Origin: an uncultured Collinsella sp.
Lineage (GTDB): Bacteria > Actinomycetota > Coriobacteriia > Coriobacteriales > Coriobacteriaceae
DNA length: 33,628 nucleotides
Direction of reading: 5' to 3'
NCBI GenBank assembly: GCA_900551365.1
Contig: URVZ01000014.1
Coordinates: 1-33,628 of the forward strand
The notes beneath the pieces are model-generated. The model saw only the letters and a program-made list of their open reading frames with translations, had not been told where the DNA came from and did no database searches. Each line of letters opens with the position of its first letter. The stretch's first letter is position 1. Positions 32,814 through 33,628 of the stretch are shown here, in pieces. Position numbers and translations under genes: made by a program.

Positions 32814-33628
32814 ATGGCTAAAACACTGGGGACGCCGTGGCAAAAGCTGGGCCACGAGGTGCCGGCTTCCGAGCTCGAGGGCGTCGACCTGTATTGGCGC
32901 GCATCGAACTATCTGTCCGTCGGTCAGATCTACCTTCGCTCTAACCCGCTAATGCGCCCCGACTTTGTCGACGAGAAAACCGGTGAGGTGCGCGACTTCG
33001 GTCGTCCGGACGTTAAGCACCGCCTGGTTGGCCACTGGGGCACCACGCCCGGCATCAACTTCCTGTTCGGTCACGTCAATCGTCTGATCGCCGACCACAA
33101 CCAGAATGCTATCTTCTTGATGGGCCCTGGTCACGGTGGCCCCGCCGGTACTGCTCAGTCGCTGCTCGACGGCACCTACCGCGAGATTCGCCCCGACATC
33201 ACCAATGACGAGGCCGGCCTGCAGAAGTTCTTCCGCCAGTTCTCCTACCCCGGCGGCATCCCGAGCCACTTTGCGCCCGAGACGCCCGGTTCCATCCACG
33301 AGGGCGGCGAGCTCGGCTACACGCTCAGCCACGCCTACGGCGCCGTTATGGACAACCCGAGCCTGCTGGCCGTGGCCGTGGTGGGCGATGGCGAGTCCGA
33401 GACCGGTCCGCTCGCGACCTCTTGGCAGTCCAACAAGCTCGTGAACCCGGCGACCGACGGTATCGTCCTGCCGATTCTGCACCTCAACGGCTATAAGATC
33501 GCCAACCCCACTATCCTTGCCCGCGTGTCCGACGAGGAGCTCACCAAGTTCTTTGAGGGTATGGGCTATAAGCCGCACTTCTTTGTCGCCGGCTTTGACG
33601 ACGAGAGCCACGCGAGCATCCACGAGCG
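32814..33628 (+). CDS. Xylulose-5-P/fructose-6-P phosphoketolase (5' part)
   Basis: 271 codons are visible; the frame is open at the end of the window (family length about 800 residues). Thiamine-diphosphate enzyme splitting xylulose-5-P or fructose-6-P with phosphate to acetyl-P. Motifs: YLRSNPLM, KHRLVGHWGTTPGINFLFGH, FLMGPGHGGPAG, FSYPGGIPSHFAPETPGSIHEGGELGYTLSHAYGA and VVGDGESETGPLA. No clear Shine-Dalgarno closer than AAGGG (12 bases upstream) is seen. Upstream palindromes and the preceding LacI gene indicate sugar-dependent control. Confidence 0.95.
   Translation, partial: MAKTLGTPWQKLGHEVPASELEGVDLYWRASNYLSVGQIYLRSNPLMRPDFVDEKTGEVRDFGRPDVKHRLVGHWGTTPGINFLFGHVNRLIADHNQNAIFLMGPGHGGPAGTAQSLLDGTYREIRPDITNDEAGLQKFFRQFSYPGGIPSHFAPETPGSIHEGGELGYTLSHAYGAVMDNPSLLAVAVVGDGESETGPLATSWQSNKLVNPATDGIVLPILHLNGYKIANPTILARVSDEELTKFFEGMGYKPHFFVAGFDDESHASIHE

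Overview
The window looks like a high-GC gut actinobacterium of the class Coriobacteriia, most likely Collinsella. This is inferred from GC-rich reading frames, strong GAG/AAG/GCC codon preference in the highly expressed genes, the sugar-fermentation gene set and a phosphoketolase. Genus-level identity is an inference and was not searched.

Layout. 1-954: 3' part of an AAA/DUF4143 ATPase gene. 955-1369: a terminator, a tRNA-like palindromic spacer and tRNA-Gln(UUG). 1370-3439 (minus): a peptidoglycan-binding protein and a polyprenyl diphosphate synthase. 3553-16100: an alpha-glucan/disaccharide block. It holds a PTS EIIC-EIIB fused to a HAD phosphatase, a divergent GntR/UTRA regulator, a sugar ABC importer (lipoprotein, two permeases, ATPase), and on the minus strand malQ followed by glgP. 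The 10-mer TTGTTTAAAC occurs upstream of the PTS gene, of gntR and of malQ, and two close variants lie upstream of the ABC importer. This suggests one TreR-like regulator for the whole block. A three-unit array of 55-nt palindromes sits between the importer and glgP.

16145-27780 looks like an accessory island inserted between malQ and galE, with insertion-sequence debris at both ends (IS21 istB plus IS110 inside 70-bp inverted repeats on the left; IS1595-like remnant in the middle; IS3 orfA remnant on the right). It carries (a) a DUF2975 membrane protein with a small HTH regulator. It carries (b) a RiPP cluster: two paralogous 39-residue, five-cysteine precursor peptides behind a good promoter, an ABC ATPase plus two permeases (probable immunity), a radical SAM/SPASM maturase split by a one-base frameshift, and an ABC exporter. 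It also carries (c) a two-gene ATPase plus PD-(D/E)xK-like nuclease pair resembling an anti-phage module.

27793-33628 returns to core genes: galE, a Tat-exported coiled-coil/CHAP peptidoglycan hydrolase, murB, a LacI-family regulator and the 5' part of a phosphoketolase gene with LacI-type palindromes in its promoter region.

The strongest candidates for something undescribed are the small-peptide RiPP cluster, the ATPase/nuclease pair and the PTS-phosphatase fusion with its shared operator.
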